This document shows positions 1 through 10,585 of a stretch of DNA of 64,000 nucleotides, one piece after another. Source of the DNA: Rhodocollybia butyracea (Eukaryota > Basidiomycota > Agaricomycetes > Agaricales > Omphalotaceae); assembly GCA_015501585.1 (NCBI GenBank), contig JADNRY010000079.1, positions 177,017 through 241,016 on the forward strand. The letters run 5' to 3'. The position numbers and the translations under genes are program-made. The notes beneath the pieces are model-generated. The model was not told the DNA's origin. It did no database searches and was given only the letters and a program-made list of their open reading frames with translations. How positions within the stretch are numbered: position 1 is the first letter of the stretch; every line of letters starts with the position of its first letter.

Positions 1-193
1 AATAAAAGTCTATTGAAATAAAATTGCCTAATATAGTAATTTATAAAAATTTCCAAATGTATCTAACTCTATTAAAAAAACATAAAACCGGTTAAGGTGT
101 TTGAAAATTGCCTTATTTGGTAATAAAAACAGCTTTGACCTCATCCACTGCAAAAATGGAAAAATTTCCTAATTTAGTAATTTTTAAATTGGC
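1..193. other. AT-rich flank, no gene seen
   Basis: AT-rich sequence with short recurring phrases of the type TTGCCTAATATAGTAATTT. No reading frame, splice pattern or RNA gene is visible. It directly abuts the minisatellite that starts at 194. Confidence 0.5.
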
Positions 194-540
194 TTGGGTC
201 ATGACTTAGGCCAGGTAGGTCATGACCTAGTCCACCCAGGTCATGACCTAGTCCACCCAGGTCATGACCTAGTTCATCCAGGTCATGGCCTAGGTCAAGT
301 AGGTCATGACCTAGTTCACCCAGGTCAAGACCTAGTTCACCCAGGTCAAGACCTAGTTCACCCAGGTCAAGACCTAGTTCACCCAGGTCAAGACCTAGTT
401 CACCCAGGTCAAGACCTAGTTCACCCAGGTCAAGACCTAGTTCACCCAGGTCATGACCTAGGTCAGGTAGGTCATGACCTAGTTCACCCAGGTCATGACC
501 TAAAAAAGTAGGTCATGACCTGAATCAGCTAGGTCAGGTA
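194..540. repeat. 21-bp minisatellite built on a palindromic core
   Basis: About sixteen tandem units with a 21-bp period, consensus core AGGTCATGACCT (a perfect 12-bp palindrome) followed by AGTTCACCC or AGTCCACCC. A central block (about 322-449) is homogenised for the variant GGTCAAGACC, which breaks the palindrome. Because 21 is a multiple of 3, the array produces a spurious open frame with a GHDLVHP repeat; there is no sign that it is translated. Confidence 0.9.
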
Positions 541-754
541 AGTCACATTCTTGCCTGACAACCCAGAACAGGGCACTGTAACTTAGCTTGATCTTGTCAT
601 AATCTACAGATATGTAAAAAATCCCAATAATCCCAATATGTTACTACACATTTCTTGTCATGATTCTATGATATTTCATTCTTGCTTATATTCTCTATCT
701 CACCATCCTCCACTCTCACCCTACACCTCTTAAACTAACTATATATCCCCCTCC

Positions 755-1000
755 TAGACCATAACCTCCTCCTCCTAGACTATACCCTCCCCCCCCTAGA
801 CCATCCCCTCCCTCACCTAGACCATCTCCTCCCTCACCTAGACCATGCCCTGCCCCACCTAGGCCATATCCTATCTCACCCCAGGCCATGACCTACCAAC
901 CCCAGGAAAAGACCAACCTGACCTAGGTCATGACCTAATTCCCAGGTCATGACCTAAATCCCAAGGTCATGACCTAGCTGCCCGGGTTTTGCCTAGGTTT
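755..1000. repeat. Degenerate C-rich 21-bp repeat array
   Basis: Diverged repeats of the form CCTAGACCAT followed by a C/T-rich stretch, again spaced about 21 bp, grading at 895-985 back into copies of GGTCATGACCT. It looks like an older, decayed part of the same satellite family as 194-540. The segment 541-754 between the two arrays holds no gene that I can see. Confidence 0.7.
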
Positions 1001-2766
1001 TTGGGTCTTTTTAGTAAGGTCAATGTAACAAAAGTGCAGACTAATAAGACCAAATATGTGGTTGCCTGAAGTGCAATGGAACTGAGACGCTCAACATTCA
1101 TTCCTCTTCACATATACACATTGTTGAAACGCCCACCTCTACCCAAATGCTTTCAATCTTCCTCCCTCCGCTGTCTCCTAAGTCTGCTGCCCCTGTTCAG
1201 TTCCCTTGAAGCACGAGTCATCTATCAACCCGTTCAATGTACACATGTCTCCAGAATCAGATAACACAGTGAATGATACCGATACCAGGTCTAGTCCCAA
1301 TCTCCCAATCCCACCCTGCTCCTGTTCCTACTCCAATTCGGCATGCCTCACCCAAATCATCAGCCTTCACCGATTCTTGGACCACCATACACCATGCCCT
1401 CGCCCCCAGGTCAATCCTGCTGTTCAAGACTTCAACCCAGGAATGAATACAAGGTTATTGTATTGTCAGCATGGTAAAAGATTGGGTTTGGATGGATGTG
1501 GGTTTGTATTCGGACATGAATTCAAACTTGAACTTGGGAATTGAACCTGTCTCCACAGCGTGCAAATAGGTGTAGACACGACATGGATACGCCGGTACAT
1601 TGTTGAGGTTTCAAAGATTAAGTGGGAGGCGAGGGAAGGATGGTTGATGTCAATGAGGGAGGAGGTTCATGAGGTATGATAAGGGTGCGGTGTCGTAATG
1701 GTGCTGCTGCTGCTGCTATTGCACAACTGGGTGGGCCCAGACCTGGTTGGTATGTAAGTCAAGGGGTCGTGTTCCCATTCAGTCTGTATCAGAGAGTGAT
1801 GCAAATGATCCCGACCAGCTCCATATGCAAAGTCCAACTCAGTCATGTAAACTATCAATACTTCCAGCCTTGGGTACGTGATTTCTGTTACCAAGAGCGG
1901 GAAAGTAACAATAAATCAAGTAGGCACTTTTGGCTTGCATTCATCCAGTATCTTTGAAACAATCAGCCCACCTCCCTGCCCACCCCACGCCACATCCGAG
2001 TTCAAGCTCAACCTATAGAGAGCACCAAGTGTTTAGGTTTGAAACAAGCTATTTACACGGGAAATAGGGAAGCGGCTGAAGAGCTGTTGTCTTTTACGGG
2101 ACTTTTCATGGGTACTTATCACAGAAGGAAAAAGCTTCAGTCTTTTTTAAAAAAAAAAAAAAAAAATTTTTGAGTCTTTCTTTGGTGTAACAGGGGCCGT
2201 CATGAACTTGGCTTGAAAGGTGCCTGACTGAAAGTGAGCAAGGCGGATCTAAAATTGTTGGAGAAGGGGGAGCCTTCCCTCAGGTGTGCCATCATAGTTG
2301 GCTACCCACATTCTCTTTCCTATGTCTCAAATATCTAAACTTCTCTTGGCCCTCGCTCCTTCCATTGTAAGAAGTCTATCCTTTTGACTCTCCAATCCTC
2401 CTGGCGCTCTAACCGTGAGGAATACACTGTGTCACCAGTATTACAAACAAGGGACCGATGAGCTCCTTCATGTCAAATCGCATCAAGTCCTGCCGCTATT
2501 GATGGGTCTTTTCTCAAGGAGGGCTCAAGGACAGCACGGTGCACATCATCCCAGACTGAAGTTTAAAAATTCTTACACTCACTGGCGTACATACATACAT
2601 ACATAATATATGATTCGGCTAAACTTTGGACCATTCCGGACCTCCAGATGTCTCCATAACACAGGAAATTGTGTTGATGACATCTCAGTAAGAGTTTTTC
2701 TACAAACCTGATAATTATAAATAGGTTTGGGCCCACGTTTTGTGTTTGCATTGCAATATTCCTTTC
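1001..2766. other. Gene-poor segment with simple sequence
   Basis: No recognisable gene. It contains an A-tract of about 18 bases near 2149-2166 and a short TACA tandem repeat near 2587-2603. A 112-codon plus-strand frame at 1206-1544 is rich in Ser, Pro and Cys and has no motif that I recognise; I treat it as chance or, at best, an unidentified exon. Confidence 0.4.
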
Positions 2767-4070
2767 ATGACTGTCTCTCTAATGCCAGAAGAAGTAGTCA
2801 AATACCTTGATGATAGGACAGTGTTATCGGTGCTTCACACTACTCTTTTCCTCTCTGGGCCTTTGGCTGAACATTATCTTTGTGTTTCTCCTCTAGTATT
2901 GTCTTGGTACGTGTCTTCCATAACTATGGGCCCGAGCCTCATACTACTCATACTCAAAAATTGAAACAGCATCGGGCAGTGTGCTTTTCCTGTATGACTG
3001 GATGCTCATTCTTCCAGTGGAGTTGGATGTTGTCTGGTCCAAGAAGCTACGACCTCTGGATGTGCTCTACATCATCCAACAGTACATGCCGTTTCTTGAC
3101 ACGATTGGGATTCCGTTTGTAGGAGAGTATGATGTGTCGATTGCTTGATAATAGCTGATACTGAACTTACTTGCAGTGGGATTTATGGAACCTATTATGG
3201 AACCAAATACGTGTCATATCCTGTTTACCATCAGTGGATGTAAGTGTTGGGCTTACTTTTTATGTACCCATTTGTCTAATGTGTTTCACTCTGAATAGGG
3301 ATGTGTACAATAGGGATAAGCCTAACAGAAGGTACTGATTGGATTAATTTCCTTATCCTTGGTTTACTAGATACTTATGTGAAGCTACAGTTATCTTAAT
3401 GATGCGCACTTGGGCACTTTGGGAAAAAGATATCAGATTAACCATTGGTCTCCCAATATTCTTTGTGATGTGCTGGACGCCTACTTTGTACATGCTACAT
3501 GTCTTCTTCAATTCACAGACATGTAGGTTACGCCTATGAGCAGGCTACTAATGAATAAATGTTCATTCATCATCCCCTTCCTAGATATCCCTTCTCCTGT
3601 CCCACAGGTTGGATGTGTGGTACTGATGAGTGCCCGATTGATGTTCCTCTTGGTTTGGGTGATCTTGTTGGTTTATGAAGCAGGTGAGTTGATGTGTGTC
3701 TGCCTTTTTTGGGTTCAGCACTGATGAATAATTCTTTATTTCCAGTGCTCCTGACACTGATGCTGATCCCTGGCATCCATTATTGTGTGTAATTTATCTC
3801 ACTCTTGACTGTGGCTTTGTTCTCAGCCCCATATATATGCTTAGTCCGCTCAGGAAACTGGTCAGCATTGACCACCATAGTATACAGAGATGGTAAGAGC
3901 TGACTATTTTAATTATGATTCTACTGACTTTTTGATTTCCAGGTATCATTTACTACCTGTTTCTTTTTGGTAAATATCTATACTTGTACCTTTTCCATTA
4001 TGATACTTACCGTTCCATCCACATCAGGGCTGTCAGTGGCAAATTTGCTTGCTCTTCTACTACTGCCAGT
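2767..4070 (+). pseudogene. DUF6533-type integral membrane protein, 5' part, disrupted by Copia-1
   Basis: Reading across small introns gives a protein with the hallmarks of the basidiomycete DUF6533 family: YDW.L.L..E plus VVW then LYIIQQYMPFLDT (exon 2970-3118), an RTWALW segment followed by hydrophobic helices (about 3376-3525), a GC..L...VYEA helix (3608-3683, donor GTGAGT), a continuation from 3746, then LVRSG..ALTTIVYRDG, IIYYLFLF and LSVANLLALLLLP (ending at 4070). Intron 1 (2821-2896) and intron 2 (2907-2969) would leave a 10-nt micro-exon. ATG candidates are 2767 and 2782. Function of the family is unknown; seven membrane passes suggest a membrane receptor or sensor. The exon that should join 3118 to 3376 is unclear to me. 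Copia-1 inserted exactly at the end of the last exon here, so the locus is now broken. Confidence 0.65.
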
Positions 4071-4343
4071 TGTAGAAAATCTGAACCTAATTAGTGTACC
4101 GTAAGTCACTCAGTCGATGTGGTATTTCGACTAAATTAGATACCTAATTAGTGTACTGTAAGTCACTATGAGGTATCATTAGTTTGTATATCTAGAGATT
4201 AGTAGAAAGATATGCTCACCTCAGTCGATGTGGTATTTCGACTGAGGTGTGCTGGCGGCACCTAAGTAATATATATAGTAAAGGAAAAAGTAATGTGATC
4301 GTTATTCGAGATAAGTGTTCGAGGTGTTCGATAGATACCAACA
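4071..4343 (-). repeat. Copia-1 3' LTR (273 bp)
   Basis: Matches the LTR at 10586-10801 except for an extra 57 bp near 4111-4167. That block is made of copies of two neighbouring LTR segments (the AATTAGTGTAC..GTAAGTCACT and CAGTCGATGTGGTATTTCGACT phrases), so it is an internal duplication in this copy only. Confidence 0.92.
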
Positions 4344-4407
4344 CTCCTCCTCACTGAGACACATCTCCTCCTTGCGTGGAATCGTCGGGTCGGAGTCCCA
4401 TCATACC

Positions 4408-6738
4408 TCATAAGTATTGAAATGTTTTTGTTGGCAGAGCTTTTGTGAAGGCATCTGCAACGTTCTGGGATGTATGTACATAAGACATTTCAAGTTCTTT
4501 GGATTGTACACATTCACATAGGAAATGGTACTTGATGTCAATGTGTTTCACCTGGTAGTGCAGTGCGGGATCTTCCAATAGGACAATGGTGGCGTTATTG
4601 TCACATAAGAGCCTTGGAGTTGGCTCCTCCTGTTGTATGCCGATCCCTAGGAGTAGTGCCCTGAGCCATATAGCTTCTTTTGCTGACTGATACCCAGCCA
4701 TATACTCTGCTTCACATGAGTAAGCTGCCACAGTCTTCTGTTTTTGTGCTGCCCATGAGATGAGGCCTGACCCTAAGGAGAAACAATAGCCACCAATACT
4801 ACGCCGGGTGTCAAGGCAATTGGCCCAATCGGAGTCAGTATGGCCAAGTAGTTTTAGCATTATTCCGACACCGCCAAGGAATAATTTAAAACCTCGGGTC
4901 CCTTTCAGGTAGCGAACAACGCGGACTGCGGCGTTCCAATGGACCCAAGAGTACCAGGAAAGGAATTGGGACAGTTGTTGGACAGCATATGCAATGTCTG
5001 GTCTAGTACCAATGGCTAGGTATATTAGACTGCCTACGAGGGCAGAGTATGGGAGATTTCTGAGCTGTTGTAAGTCATCTTCAGACATGGAATTTAGATT
5101 GGGTTTTCGGAGTTTCAGGCCTGCATCCATTGGAGTGTCAACAGGGTAGGCATCTGTTTGTCCAAATTGCATGATGATACAATCTATTAGTTCCATTTGG
5201 GATAGTGCAACTGTCCTGTTACCTCGGTTCCGTGAAATCGCAATACCAACACAGAATCTTGCATCACCAAGGGCTGAAATTGTCCACTTCTGCTTCATCT
5301 CCTCCTTAAACCTCTCATTCTCTTCTGTGGTGTCTGCTATGGTCAAGAAATCGTCAACATGAACAGCAGTAATAATTATTCCGGTAGGCAATTTTTGGTA
5401 GTAGATGCATGACTCGCAGCTTAACCGGGTAAAGCCCCATTCCAGCATTGCATTGTTCAGTGTTTGGTTCCAGATACGCCCTGCTTGCTTCATCCCATAC
5501 AGCCCGCGCTGCAACATCCAGACATGATCTTCTTTGCCAGGTTCTTCAAAACCATTTGGCTGTTCCATGTATTGAATTTTGTCATCTGGGAGAAGGCCAT
5601 AGAGGAATGCTGTTTTGACGTCGATTTGTTGTGCATCCCAGTCAAGGCTGGCTGCCAGATGTAATAATACTCTCCAAGATTCCATGCGTGCTGTTGGTGA
5701 GGTTGTTTTTGTATAATCACGTCCGTATATCTGTTTGAAACCTTTGAACACTAGGCGGACTTTAAACCGAGTTACCACTCCATTTTCATCTTGTTTTTTC
5801 TTAAGGACAGGACGGCCTTTTCGGATTTTACACCCCTTTGGAACCTCAGACTGAGGTATGAGTTTATACACCCCCATGTCTCGAAGAGACTGCAGCTCAT
5901 CTCTGTAGGCAGCTGTCCACTGCTGTGCATCGGTACTTGACATAGCTTCAGCCCATGTCTTGGGCTCGTCATCAAAATCGGAGTTTCCCTCACTCTCCAG
6001 TATCACTGAAAGGACCTGTTCAAGCTTCTGTGCCTCGTCCCATTGTTCTCCGGGATTGTCACCAAGCTCTTGGCGAGCCGTTGCGTCTTCCGCAGCTTGA
6101 TCTATTTCTGGGATGGCGTCACGTAGTGCTTGGATGAGATTTTTGCGCTGTTCTCTGGCTTCTCTGGTACGCTGCGTGCTCTCCTTGGACTGTTCAATGG
6201 CGTTCTGAACGCGATTTCTGTTCTTTTCATTGATATCTGGCAGCTTTTCAATCCTAGATGAACGCCGAGGCTGTGGAGGAATTATTGGTTCAGGTGGGAG
6301 TATCTCGTCATCATCATCCGTGTCTTCAACTGAAGGCTGTTGGCTAGGTTTGGCTGTGGTCTCTTTTGGAGGTTCAGTATTTTTGAGCCAGGGTTCTATA
6401 GGGAGCTGAAAACTCTCAATAAAGTCAACATGATAAGAAGTGAAGACTTGTTTGGATTCACGATGATAGCAGTGGTAGGCTTTTGATTGTAGTTCATAGC
6501 CGATCAATATACATTCCAGTGAACGCTCGTAGATTTTTGGATTGTGTTTATTCTGGATGAGTATGAAAACTTTACATCCAATCTCACGTAGGTATGAGAG
6601 ATCAGGTTTCTTCTTGTGCCAGAGCTCGTAGGGTGTCTGTCCATTCAGTGAATGGGTTGTTGTTTTTGCTTGTAGGTGAGATGCAGTTAGGTAGAACTCA
6701 TCCCATAGATTAGCGGGGCAGTCCGAGTCAATATGCAT
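4408..6738 (-). CDS. pol: Copia-1 pol: integrase C-terminal part, reverse transcriptase and RNase H
   Basis: An uninterrupted 776-codon frame. It starts in the integrase C-terminal region (PANLWDEFYLTAS, then the GKxF-like block ending in a Pro/Ser/Glu-rich linker), and continues into a copia RT with DVKTAFLYG, the YMEQP block, GLYGMKQA and the catalytic motif VHVDDFL (His in place of the usual Tyr of YVDD, which is common in fungal copia RTs). RNase H follows, with the DSDWA motif, SCEAEYMA and a C-terminal HIDIKYHFLCE..ADAFTKALP block. The product would copy element RNA to cDNA inside virus-like particles. The first ATG of the frame is not a natural start: upstream integrase lies in another frame after indels, so no functional polyprotein reaches this part. 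Confidence 0.88.
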   Translation of the reverse strand: MHIDSDCPANLWDEFYLTASHLQAKTTTHSLNGQTPYELWHKKKPDLSYLREIGCKVFILIQNKHNPKIYERSLECILIGYELQSKAYHCYHRESKQVFTSYHVDFIESFQLPIEPWLKNTEPPKETTAKPSQQPSVEDTDDDDEILPPEPIIPPQPRRSSRIEKLPDINEKNRNRVQNAIEQSKESTQRTREAREQRKNLIQALRDAIPEIDQAAEDATARQELGDNPGEQWDEAQKLEQVLSVILESEGNSDFDDEPKTWAEAMSSTDAQQWTAAYRDELQSLRDMGVYKLIPQSEVPKGCKIRKGRPVLKKKQDENGVVTRFKVRLVFKGFKQIYGRDYTKTTSPTARMESWRVLLHLAASLDWDAQQIDVKTAFLYGLLPDDKIQYMEQPNGFEEPGKEDHVWMLQRGLYGMKQAGRIWNQTLNNAMLEWGFTRLSCESCIYYQKLPTGIIITAVHVDDFLTIADTTEENERFKEEMKQKWTISALGDARFCVGIAISRNRGNRTVALSQMELIDCIIMQFGQTDAYPVDTPMDAGLKLRKPNLNSMSEDDLQQLRNLPYSALVGSLIYLAIGTRPDIAYAVQQLSQFLSWYSWVHWNAAVRVVRYLKGTRGFKLFLGGVGIMLKLLGHTDSDWANCLDTRRSIGGYCFSLGSGLISWAAQKQKTVAAYSCEAEYMAGYQSAKEAIWLRALLLGIGIQQEEPTPRLLCDNNATIVLLEDPALHYQVKHIDIKYHFLCECVQSKELEMSYVHTSQNVADAFTKALPTKTFQYL

Positions 6739-6739
6739 T

Positions 6740-7044
6740 GTTCATGAGAGTACAATGCATTTGTTCTACCTTCCCTATGTGCGCGGATGTGTAGGGGGCA
6801 GTAAACTGTTGTTGCGTGCCTCTGGTTTTAAGCCAGTCCCGCATTTTATCAGACTTCAGTTCCCCATTATCGGTTCGGTATATTCCAACCTTGAGACCGG
6901 TTTCTAGTTCACGGGCTCGTTCCCATGCTGGAGTTCATCGAATGCGTCATCTTTATTTACGAGGGGGATTGTCCATGGATAACTAGTGTAGTCGTCGACA
7001 ATGTTCATGATGTAGTTATTTCCCGTACGCGAACGATGACACGC
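6740..7044 (-). pseudogene. pol: Copia-1 integrase catalytic core, broken by indels
   Basis: Minus-strand translation gives SRTGNNYIMNIVDDYTSYPW, then after a one-base loss near 6930 the frame moves and continues with RTDNGELKSDKM (second catalytic Asp) and GKVEQMHCTLMN (catalytic Glu region). A second one-base change near 6740 separates this from the RT frame. The upstream half of integrase, with the zinc site, is at 8569-8800, separated by the ~1.5 kb insertion. I see all three expected acidic positions, but they are split over three frames. Confidence 0.75.
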
Positions 7045-8568
7045 CGAATTACGCTGTACGCCGAAATTCAAGCGAAATGTCATCATTTTAAAAGACCCCG
7101 TGAAACACGTCACGTCACTACCTAGGGTACATTATGTATTAGACACTTTGAAGGTCCACTTCAGGTATCTAGTATGTAGAAACCCATTTGAAGGGAGATA
7201 CACTATGTTTTAAGAGGCTACATTACTGTGCAAGGATGCATCGTTGACCCACAAGCTCAAAATCAATCAAATTGATTTACCTAGATTGATTTAGGCTTGC
7301 CAGATCTAAAGTCTATTCAATTAATACTACCTACTACAAAAAGTCCTATACAGGGATATACAAGACAGTATTAAAATAGATGAAGAGAGACGAATGAGGG
7401 CAAGCATAATGCGAACCCATATCCGTTTAAAGTAAGAGAATCGAAGCACTGGTTCCCTGGAACGAACCACAGAGAGAAACTAGACGATTAGTGATGAATT
7501 AGGCGCCGGGGATCAAAGTGGCCCGGCGCCGGCAGTAAAAGAAAGGCGGGGCGCGTCCTAGCGACATGCCTATAATAAAATTTATTCGGACCGACCTACG
7601 GGACGGTCCACATGTATACAAGTACCCGGTAGGACCTGGGAGGAGAAGAGAAAAGGGGAGATACGGAACGACGCCGCAAACTTGAACCGCGGGACGGACG
7701 GACCGCCCGGCGCTTAAAGCGCATCAGAGTCGAACCACTCATCGGGAATGCATCGTTCTTCCCTCCCCTCCGTTACTTATTAAATAAAAGATGTAGAAAA
7801 GGTGTAATATGGGTAGAGGACCCATGAGACAATGATATAGAGCCCTGGGGACAGTGTAGGAACCAGGAGAACACTTACAAGCTCACTTATGGCTTAAAAG
7901 GGCAACATGAGATTTATCTTCTTGGCTCTTGGCAAGCCAAGAGAGTCTTACCAACCCATGGTACCTTAATTAAGAAAATTTCAAGGACCTAGGAGTATAA
8001 AAAGGCAAGAAAATGAAGAGAAAAGCATTCTTTCTTACCCCCACCAGGTGTAGCAGCTCCTTATCAGGCTACTACTAAAAGATTGAATTGATATAAAGAC
8101 TGGGATTTACAGAGAGAAATTGACAAGCAATTGAACTTGAGTAAAGAGACAGAAAGAGATTCAGTGTGAACTGAGTGCAGAGAAGTTAAGACAAAGACTT
8201 AGACAGGACTTTGATTATTATTTTCAAACCACAGTTAGGCTGCAGTCAGAGCTCTGTCTGAGTTATAGGGACACCCTCTGGTCAGTTGTGACTTGTGTTA
8301 ATTTGTGATTTTACCAAGGGACTTAGGAATAGTATTTGTTTGACAGCTCAGAGCTTGGGGATCAGCTTAAATAAGTCTGTACTTTGAAAGGGAAGGCACT
8401 TAGTGAAATAACACTCAGTGTAGCAAGGAAGCACTTGAATAGATTGAAGTTTAAAATATATATTATTTGGCTGAACTAAAAACCCGAACTGAGTAATAAG
8501 TTGTGTGTGTGTTTGGTGTGGTTGTGTAAGCCATTTCTAAGTTCACCCCAGTTTAGACCTCTCAACAA
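7045..8568 (+). mobile_element. ~1.5 kb insertion inside Copia-1 integrase, probable solo LTR
   Basis: Removing this block rejoins integrase residues DLSGPEAV to SRTGNNY in frame. It has no coding frame of note. On the plus strand it carries a TATA box (TATAAAAA, 7996-8003) and its right end is CTCTCAACA, so a TG..CA solo LTR with U3 of about 950 bp is the simplest reading. A GC-rich stretch with GGCGCCGG motifs lies at 7505-7700. I cannot find a clean target duplication, so the exact ends are uncertain by a few bases and another element class is possible. Confidence 0.5.
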
Positions 8569-10451
8569 ACAGCCTCTGGTCCCGATAAGTCTACCCATAC
8601 TTTCTCTAGACGTCTCGTAGCTCTGTGCCCTTCTTCCCGCTTCTTTGGTACCGGAGTTTTTGTCTGTTTACCAAGAACACATGATTGGCATTTGGGAGGG
8701 GCAGAGGAGAGGTCGATGGGCATACCTTTTACCATGTCCTTCTGGGACATATCGTAAATGGCCTGGTAATTAGCATGACCAAGGCATCTATGCCATGTCT
8801 CCAGACTAGGAGTTTGTTTAGTGACAAATGCGTGTTCAAACTCAGCAGAGTTCAAGTTGAGAGTATATAGGTGGCGAGTAGATGAGAGTGCGCCACACGC
8901 AATTATGGTGCCAGTATTGTTCCTTGAAATCCAACATGACTCTTTGTCGAAGTGGGCTGTAACGTTAGAATGTTTGGCCAGTGTGCTAACTGATACGAGC
9001 CGTACTGTTGACTCAGGGATGTATAAACAGTCATGAAGGATAAGGTAGGTCCCGCGGCCTGTTCGAAGTTTGATGTCACCAACTCCACGAGCCGCAATAG
9101 ATGAGCCACCTATCCCTTTGACAAATCTAGGGGGAATAGGATGTAGAGTGAGGAAGTCGTTCCGTTCTGGCGTGATATGTACAGTTGCACCAGTGTCACA
9201 TAGAAAAGGTGATTCAGTGGTTGGGAGTCTGGTGCGAGCTGATTGGTCTAGCACAACAGCGGCAATATCAATATCTCTCCTCCTCTTGCTCCAATTTACA
9301 GTAGCCTTCAAATCTTCAAATGCCAGCCATCCCTCGTATTCAACCCTACCAGGGTCAGTTGTGTCGAATATATCATTAACACAGTCAGAGGCTAGGCCAG
9401 CAAACTCTGGATGGTTTGGAGGGGCAGGGGTGGATTGACTACCCTGTGGTACATTCCCGAGAACAGTGTTGGTACTGAGATCTACAAGGTATGCATGTCT
9501 GGATGATTTGTCCGTAATGATTGAGAGGTTTGACTTCGAGTCTGGTGACTTGATGGAGTTATTGGTTGAGCTTTTTCCATTGCGATCTCAAGTGTGCACA
9601 GCTCTGGACTTGTCAATTGACTTTCCTGCGATCCCTCCTCCTGGTGAGACACAGTATTCAAACTGGTGTCGCTCGGGTCGTGGACAGTGAGGATTTGTAC
9701 AACGTACCCGTGGTTTTGATGCCTTGGAATCGGTTAATCTTGATCCATGTGCCACAAGAGCAATGTCATTTATTTTTCCATCAGCATCAGCTAAGGATTG
9801 GGCAGTGTCAAGAGCAACGTTTATGTCAGATGAGGTATATGTAGGTTTTCCTGATGAATCGGGTTTGGATTTAGCTAGATCCTGTGCGACTAGTCCTTGC
9901 GTGGCTTCGAGCCCCGAAACTCCAGTCATTGCGTTAATCATGAGGATACACAAGAAGAGTTGTTCTGAAGGTGTTCCTATGGCCCATATACGAGTATTGA
10001 GATCGGAAATGGCAGAACTTGTTGTGGAGAACTTTTCACTATGTGAATAGCGTAGGGCTAGAGCTTCCTGTATAAGCAAGACTTGCTTAACGGGGCCAGC
10101 TTTCTCATGACGGCTCTTAAGGGCATCCCAGGCAGCTTTGGCAGTGGAAGTTGCATCGATGAAGGAGCGTTCTGCTTGAGTAGATTTCAGGGACATGAAG
10201 GAATGGACTGCTTTGTCGTTCACAAGCCAGTTATGGCATGCCCGCGGTTCAACATCCTTGTCAGGTTTAGTGATGGTACCATCAAGGTAGCCGTCGGCAC
10301 CTTGGGAAAGACTAAGAATTGTCTCAACGTGAGACGACCATTCCTGCCAGTTGTCAGTGTTCTTATCGAGTGATTTTTCATTGAAAAGCAAAGTATTGAT
10401 GGAGATAGGACTGATGGAGGGTTTGCTTGCATCAGTTGCTAAAACGGTCAT
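8562..10451 (-). pseudogene. gag: Copia-1 gag, protease and integrase N-terminal part
   Basis: One frame from ATG 10451 runs through gag and, after a single TGA at 9588-9590, on through protease to the insertion at 8568. Gag shows the copia-type N-terminal region (NWQEWSSHVE) and a variant knuckle CTNPHCPRPERHQFEYC (C-x4-C-x5-H-x4-C) followed by SPGGGIAGK. Protease has LCDTGATVHIT (active-site D-T-G). Integrase zinc site is WHRCLGHANY...CQSCVLGK (H-H-C-C) before VWVDLSGPEAV. The TGA lies where CGA would read R, consistent with a CpG transition. The last codon or two before 8562 already belong to the inserted sequence. Confidence 0.88.
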
Positions 10452-10574
10452 GGTGACGTGTTGGGAATAGAAAGTTAATGGGTGAGAGAAGATGCGTGAT
10501 TGGTGTTTGTGATAGAGTCCGAGGTCGACAGATAGGTACAGAAATCCACGTTGCTTCTTAAAGCATAAAGAATT

Positions 10575-10585
10575 GGCCCATAACC
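10575..10585 (-). other. Copia-1 primer-binding site, initiator tRNA-Met anticodon-arm type
   Basis: Read on the minus strand, GGTTATGGGCC starts immediately after the 5' LTR. It is complementary to the GGCCCAUAACC anticodon arm typical of eukaryotic initiator tRNA-Met, as in Drosophila copia, which is primed by a 5' half of that tRNA. The same motif sits next to the 5' LTR of the other two copia elements in this window. Confidence 0.8.

Noticed and set aside
194..511. 105-residue frame with GHDLVHP repeats
   Set aside because: It is only the minisatellite read in one frame; the 21-bp period keeps any frame open. No start context, intron or homologue suggests a gene.
194..540. CRISPR-like or hormone-response-element-like array (AGGTCA half sites)
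   Set aside because: There are no unique spacers between the repeats, and fungi lack the nuclear receptors that bind AGGTCA. A simple satellite explains it.
6925..7125. Plus-strand frame opposite Copia-1 integrase
   Set aside because: It is the shadow of the integrase fragment and runs into the insert; no independent support.
7500..7720. rRNA or tRNA fragment in the GC-rich part of the Copia-1 insert
   Set aside because: No tRNA cloverleaf, A/B boxes or recognisable rRNA core sequence could be traced.
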